This document shows, piece after piece, positions 60,841 to 64,000 of a stretch of 64,000 nt of DNA; position 1 is the stretch's first letter, and every line of letters begins with the position of its first letter. The DNA lies in contig NZ_MUIO01000075.1 of the NCBI RefSeq assembly GCF_002087235.1, forward strand, positions 1 through 64,000, written 5' to 3'. Made by a program: the position numbers and the translations under genes. Under the pieces are notes generated by a model. It had not been told where the DNA came from. It worked only from the letters and a program-made list of their open reading frames with translations, and did no database searches. The stretch comes from Pseudomonas floridensis (GTDB taxonomy: Bacteria; Pseudomonadota; Gammaproteobacteria; Pseudomonadales; Pseudomonadaceae).

Positions 60841-62772
60841 TCAGAAGTTCAGACTCAACGCCACGTTGGCACCCTGCTGCGTCACGTCGTCGTTCTTGCG
60901 CCAGTTGTAATTGGCACGCAGCGTGAGGTCCTGAGTCAGCTTCTGGCTGACGCCGAAGGTGGCCCGGTTCAGGTTGCGTTGCGGGGTATAGCCGTCCAGC
61001 GTGAAGTCGATGGATGGCAGGCTGTTGAGTGATAGGGTCACGTCCTGCTGGTCAGTCTCGAACTCCCGTTCACGCGCCACTTCTCCCCAGATCTGGGTTG
61101 ACGATGTGACCTGGAACTTGCCCTGCAAACCCACGCCCGCCCGACGGGATTTGCGTGTCTGGTCGCTGAAGGTCAGTGCGGTCGAGCGAGTACCTTCCTC
61201 GGAGTAGCCGTCCACGTCGATGTCCGCATAATCCGCGCTGACGAAAGGCGACAGGTGCCAGCGGCTGGCTGTCCCTGCGAGGTCGAAACCAATGCGGGCG
61301 CTGACGGCCCACATTTCGCCATCAGTGTCACCTTTCTCTTGACCTTCGCTCACGCCCAGCGCGAATTTACGTTCGGCATTCTCGTAGTCCAGCTTGCCGC
61401 CGGAAGCCGCCAGGTCGCCCCACCAGTGGTTGGCCTGGTATTGCAGAAACGCCGTGGCGATGTAGCTGTTGAGCTTGTAGTCCGAATCTCTTGGACCCGC
61501 TTCCAGATTCTGGCGATAAGCCCCGGCGACCACACCCGTGCGCCAGTGGTCGGCGAAACGGTAACTGGTGCCGATGGTCAGGTTATAGCCTTTTCCATCA
61601 GCGTCTGCTGACGTGTCCTGAGCATCGATGTCCAGTTTCTGACCTCCCGCCGAGAGGATGCCTTGCCATTGCCCGACTGCCTGCCAGTTGCCGAAATCGC
61701 TGAGCCATTGGGCATGGAGTTCGTCCTGGTGGGCGCGCAGGGTGGTGTTGGCCATTTCAGGCAGCAGGGTGATTTCCCACGGTGCCGACAGCAATGAATA
61801 CGCATAGTCGGCCAACAAGCGCTGACCGGCTTCGGTCGGGTGGACGCGATCGTTGAAGAACAGCTTGGTTGGATCGGGCGTCGTGCCGGAACGACCGTAA
61901 GTAGCGCTTTCGTCGCAGTTATCGCCGCTGAAACAGGTGCCCACCAGGTCTTCATTCGGGTCGAAGCCGAAGCGCGCCGCAGAGGTGAGGGTTTCGCTGA
62001 TCAGCAGCGGCACGTTGAGCGGGATGATCTGCGCGTCAACCTGCGTCAGACGGCTCACCAGTTGTTCGTTGAATCGGGCGCTGAGTCTGGAGGTCGTTGA
62101 CTCCAGCACGGTGCCGCTCAAGGCTGGCGTTTTGCCGATGTCCGGCAGCAGCCAGACCATGATGTAACGTGCGCCAGCCTGCTGCAGCACCTGCGCGCTG
62201 TCGGCCAAGCGGTCTGCGGCATCTTCGGCGTCGCCGGAACTCAACACACGTCCCTGCAGGAAATCGTTACCGCCCCCTGTCAGGTAATAGAGCGCGTTCG
62301 GGTCTGCCCGCAAGCCGTTGGCGGGCAGATAACCCGTACGGCTGCGCAACACGGTCTGCGATCCGCTGGTGATCGGGGTCACGGTGTCGGATCGGGTCGT
62401 GATCGAATCCAGAATCTGATCGGTCCGATAGCCGCCCACCGCCCAGTTGTTACCGTCCGGCAGGCCCAGCGCTGCGTTGACCGGCGAGGTAGAGGGCGCA
62501 AGATCGCCTGCGGGGACATTGAGCATCCTGCCGATGAGCGTCGATGAATTGAGGTTGTACACCTCGCCGCTGCCGTCCTGATAAGTCGGGCCGACTCGGT
62601 TGGTGAAGCGCAAAGTGGCACCGGCGGGTCCGTCGGTATCCGGAAACTGACCAGCGTCCGCGAGGCTGTCGCCGAAGACCACCATGGTCGAATAAGGGGC
62701 GGCGACGGCTGAGCTACAGGCCAGCGAAAGTAGACAGGCCGCAAATGGCCATCGCCTTGATGTCATGATCAT
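60841..62772 (-). CDS. estA: Autotransporter GDSL esterase EstA
   Basis: The 643-aa protein has a signal peptide (about 1-25), a GDSL catalytic domain with nucleophile S36 in [11 protein letters not shown], the GGGND block and the catalytic D/H pair in [13 protein letters not shown]-terminal autotransporter beta-barrel (about 380-643) ends in phenylalanine (VALSLNF). EstA-type enzymes stay anchored in the outer membrane with the esterase facing out, and in P. aeruginosa affect rhamnolipid production and motility. The first ATG (62772) has AAAGGAT 7 bp upstream. Confidence 0.95.
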   Translation of the reverse strand: MIMTSRRWPFAACLLSLACSSAVAAPYSTMVVFGDSLADAGQFPDTDGPAGATLRFTNRVGPTYQDGSGEVYNLNSSTLIGRMLNVPAGDLAPSTSPVNAALGLPDGNNWAVGGYRTDQILDSITTRSDTVTPITSGSQTVLRSRTGYLPANGLRADPNALYYLTGGGNDFLQGRVLSSGDAEDAADRLADSAQVLQQAGARYIMVWLLPDIGKTPALSGTVLESTTSRLSARFNEQLVSRLTQVDAQIIPLNVPLLISETLTSAARFGFDPNEDLVGTCFSGDNCDESATYGRSGTTPDPTKLFFNDRVHPTEAGQRLLADYAYSLLSAPWEITLLPEMANTTLRAHQDELHAQWLSDFGNWQAVGQWQGILSAGGQKLDIDAQDTSADADGKGYNLTIGTSYRFADHWRTGVVAGAYRQNLEAGPRDSDYKLNSYIATAFLQYQANHWWGDLAASGGKLDYENAERKFALGVSEGQEKGDTDGEMWAVSARIGFDLAGTASRWHLSPFVSADYADIDVDGYSEEGTRSTALTFSDQTRKSRRAGVGLQGKFQVTSSTQIWGEVAREREFETDQQDVTLSLNSLPSIDFTLDGYTPQRNLNRATFGVSQKLTQDLTLRANYNWRKNDDVTQQGANVALSLNF

Positions 62773-62884
62773 GAGAAAGATCCTTTCCTGTTTTTATTCT
62801 ATCTAGGAAACGTAGCAAGCCTCTTCATGACCGCCAGTACTGAAGGAAGTTACCGCCCAGTGGTTGCTCCATCACGTTTGCGAA

Positions 62885-63127
62885 TCATGCGGCCTTGTCT
62901 GTGACGATGTCGTTAAGGTAGTTGGCCAGGTCATGCAGGTAGACGAACGGATGACCCTGACGGGTGCCACCGGTACGGCTGACTTTCAACGCGATACGCC
63001 CGGCGTTGATCTTGCGCAACAGGTTGCGGTCGTTGGACAAGTGCGAGAAATAGCGCTCTCTCACCGCACTCAGCGATGGGCACGGCGTTGCGAATTCCTT
63101 GCGAAGTTGGTCGAGTATGTCGTTCAT
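62885..63127 (-). CDS. prtN: PrtN-family pyocin/tailocin activator
   Basis: The ATG at 63127 (80 aa) has AAGGGAG seven bases upstream; the longer open frame is not supported. The core VRERYFSHLSNDRNLLRKINAGRIALKV and the end YLHDLANYLN match the PrtN pattern (a YFSxL helix, then FLRKINAG and L.DLA.YL). In P. aeruginosa PrtN switches on pyocin genes after RecA inactivates PrtR. The place just after trpE and estA matches that system. It is the last gene of a three-gene leftward unit. Confidence 0.78.
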   Translation of the reverse strand: MNDILDQLRKEFATPCPSLSAVRERYFSHLSNDRNLLRKINAGRIALKVSRTGGTRQGHPFVYLHDLANYLNDIVTDKAA

Positions 63128-63168
63128 TCCGTGACTCCCTTTTCTGTGTACAGGTAAAAAGTGCAACG

Positions 63169-63351
63169 TCACGCCGCATCTCCGCCCAAGGGGGCAGAGT
63201 GCGAATCGATGACGGGCGAGGCCTTGGGCCGGTTGTTGGCCACAACCAGGAATTGCCCGGTCTGGCGCTGGATCATCTGTATGAGATGTCTGTCGCAGGC
63301 TGCCGGGTGCAGATAAACCGGGCAGCGTGTCAGTTGTCGTGTGGTTTGCAT
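63169..63351 (-). CDS. Small conserved protein of the pyocin regulatory region
   Basis: The ATG at 63351 (60 aa) has GGAG seven bases upstream. The sequence MQTTRQLTRCPVYLHPAACD-RHLIQMIQRQTGQF has two cysteines and a histidine (RCPVYLHPAACD) but no known motif. From memory, similar short proteins occur beside repressor genes in Pseudomonas. It follows the promoter and operator array and lies 41 bp before prtN, so it is probably the first gene controlled there. Confidence 0.65.
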   Translation of the reverse strand: MQTTRQLTRCPVYLHPAACDRHLIQMIQRQTGQFLVVANNRPKASPVIDSHSAPLGGDAA

Positions 63352-63380
63352 GTTCGTACTCCATAACGAGGTGCAAACAA

Positions 63381-63409
63381 ACAATACGATATGTAGTAAA
63401 ACACTGCAA
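63381..63409 (-). promoter_or_regulatory. Predicted promoter of the small-protein/prtN unit
   Basis: On the minus strand TTGCAG (63409-63404) and TATTGT (63386-63381) are 17 bp apart, a good sigma-70 layout. The start codon of the 60-aa gene is 30 bp downstream of the -10. The two operator-like repeats at 63383-63398 and 63408-63423 overlap the -10 and -35. Confidence 0.6.
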
Positions 63410-63442
63410 TACAGTTTGTAGTATTAAATACGTTTTGTATTA
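63383..63442. promoter_or_regulatory. Three tandem operator-like repeats AATAC-N5-GTA(G/T)TA
   Basis: Copies are AATACGATATGTAGTA (63383-63398), AATACAGTTTGTAGTA (63408-63423) and AATACGTTTTGTATTA (63427-63442). Each is an imperfect dyad (AATAC...GTATT). Centre-to-centre steps are 25 and 19 bp. The first two overlap the predicted promoter; the third overlaps the DUF1654 stop codon. They are probable binding sites for the nearby S24-type repressor or for PrtN. Confidence 0.7.
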
Positions 63443-63697
63443 GCAGGTGTCTGCAGAGTCGACGTACCAGGACACGTTCACCGAGCCGGTCTCAAGGTTG
63501 CGGGTCACAGTAATGCCTTCAGCCTCGCTGATCTCTTCCACGATCTGCTCCCAATGAAGGAGCGACTCGCCCCGTTCACGTATCAGCAGCACCTGATGAT
63601 CGATCTGCGCCTTGGGACTGGTGATCAGGTCTTGGATACGCTGGGCGAGCGCCAGATAGGCATCATGTTGCGATACATCGGGTGTCAGGTTTTGCAT
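63440..63697 (-). CDS. DUF1654-family protein under an SOS box
   Basis: The ATG at 63697 (85 aa) has AAGGAG seven bases upstream; an upstream in-frame start is less likely. The sequence YLALAQRIQDLITSPKAQ, then LHWEQIVEEISEAEGITVTRN and a C-terminal VNVSWYVD strand, fits the small DUF1654 family of Pseudomonas, whose role is unknown. The SOS box 17 bp upstream suggests DNA-damage control. Confidence 0.72.
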   Translation of the reverse strand: MQNLTPDVSQHDAYLALAQRIQDLITSPKAQIDHQVLLIRERGESLLHWEQIVEEISEAEGITVTRNLETGSVNVSWYVDSADTC

Positions 63698-63714
63698 GCG
63701 TGAACTCCTTTTTA

Positions 63715-63730
63715 CTGTATGTGCATACAG
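63715..63730 (-). promoter_or_regulatory. LexA-type SOS box over the DUF1654 promoter
   Basis: CTGTATGTGCATACAG is a CTGT-N8-ACAG site, the form of the LexA box, and sits in the inverted repeat 63713-63732. It overlaps a possible -10 (TACTGT, 63732-63727), which lies 17 bp from a -35-like TTGCGT (63755-63750). LexA or the neighbouring LexA-like repressor may bind. Confidence 0.8.
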
Positions 63731-63803
63731 TAGTTGAGTAATATTTCCCACGCAAGCGGCAAACCTTTCCTATCTGTCAGCGCGTCGCTTGAACGTCGCC
63801 CAT

Positions 63804-63828
63804 TAAAAAGCCCCGCTTGGCGGGGCTT
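63804..63828 (-). terminator. Terminator after the S24-type repressor gene
   Basis: Read on the minus strand, AAGCCCCGC and GCGGGGCTT form a perfect 9-bp stem with a 3-base loop, followed by TTTTT. It lies 18 bp after the repressor stop, so the repressor and DUF1654 genes have separate transcripts. Confidence 0.9.
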
Positions 63829-63846
63829 CGGGCATATCGAGAGGAC

Positions 63847-64000
63847 TCAGAGGCGCATCGTCATCTGTCTGATGACACCGATCAGTTTGCACTCTTCACT
63901 GACCGCGATGGTGGGGTAGGCCGGGTTAAGCGGTTTGAGGAAATAACGCCCGGCATCCTCGACCAGCTTCTTGAACGTCGCCTCGTTGCTTTCGGGAAGC
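63847..64000 (-). CDS. S24/LexA-like repressor, C-terminal part only (PrtR-type)
   Basis: Only the last 50 codons are in the window. They read TFKKLVEDAGRYFLKPLNPA-YPTIAVSEECKLIGVIRQM and end MRL. The K-rich segment, YFLKPLNPAYP and the closing strand IGVIRQ fit the C-terminal end of S24 peptidase domains of LexA-like phage repressors. Such proteins cleave themselves on contact with RecA filaments. Beside PrtN and after trpE it is the likely PrtR counterpart; the DNA-binding part lies outside the window. Confidence 0.8.
   Translation of the reverse strand, partial: LPESNEATFKKLVEDAGRYFLKPLNPAYPTIAVSEECKLIGVIRQMTMRL

Noticed and set aside
60452-60910. Several open frames with repeated peptide units on both strands
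   Set aside because: They are translations of the tandem REP-pair array; the peptide repeats only mirror the DNA repeats.
63144-63153. CTGTGTACAG palindrome before prtN as a second SOS box
   Set aside because: The CTGT and ACAG halves are only 2 bp apart, while LexA sites need 8 bp between them. It may still bind another protein.
62885-63409. 174-aa version of the PrtN-family protein
   Set aside because: The upstream part is the 60-aa gene read in a shifted frame and lacks a ribosome binding site; the ATG at 63127 has AAGGGAG and gives the family length.

Overview
The window reads as chromosome of a fluorescent Pseudomonas, most likely the P. syringae complex. The support is gene order (rpsU-dnaG-rpoD; plsY-folB-folK-cca; SpoVR-yeaH-prkA; glpE-apaH-apaG-rsmA-pdxA-surA-lptD; amgK-murU; agtS-agtR-agtABCD; rpe-gph-trpE), which matches the Pseudomonas rpoD-to-trpE block, plus many GTCCGCGAA/TTCGCGGAC-type REP elements between genes. 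No species can be named from sequence alone.

Layout. 1-2,000: a DeoR-type regulator and D-galactose 1-dehydrogenase. 2,036-10,744: a complete second-type chemotaxis operon on the minus strand (MCP, CheY, STAS protein, CheA, MCP, CheW, CheR, CheD, CheB). 11,168-13,959: small housekeeping and unknown genes (VOC protein, HIT protein, YcaC hydrolase, DUF3592 protein). About 13,969-21,460: an accessory island at a CAU-anticodon tRNA. It holds a phage-type repressor with clear operators, a zinc-ribbon protein, a beta-flower protein, a BsuBI/PstI-type restriction-modification pair with a small winged-helix gene, a truncated tyrosine integrase and other decayed pieces.

21,475-30,751: a PAS-GGDEF-EAL protein whose 5' part has decayed by deletion and frameshifts, then rpoD, dnaG and rpsU, with tsaD divergent. 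30,173-33,128: plsY, folB, folK and cca. 33,226-38,115: the SpoVR/YeaH/PrkA stress module. 38,400-46,018: a tightly packed outer-membrane-biogenesis and housekeeping operon read leftwards from lptD to glpE. 46,148-48,666: amgK-murU cell-wall recycling and a J-domain protein. 49,765-57,127: the AgtS/AgtR two-component system and the AgtABCD ABC importer (4-aminobutyrate/5-aminovalerate type). 57,405-60,446: rpe-gph-trpE. 60,841-62,772: the autotransporter esterase EstA.

The right end, after trpE, carries a PrtN-family activator, two small conserved proteins, an SOS box, a promoter overlapped by three operator-like repeats, and the 3' end of an S24/LexA-like repressor cut off by the window. This is the trpE side of the trpE-trpG site where Pseudomonas keeps R-type pyocin/tailocin clusters, so the window stops at the regulatory entrance to such a cluster. 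The least described items are this operator array, the phage-type operators at 14.6 kb, a nested palindrome at 20.5 kb, the decayed cyclic-di-GMP gene, and a terminator hairpin that contains the cca ribosome binding site.
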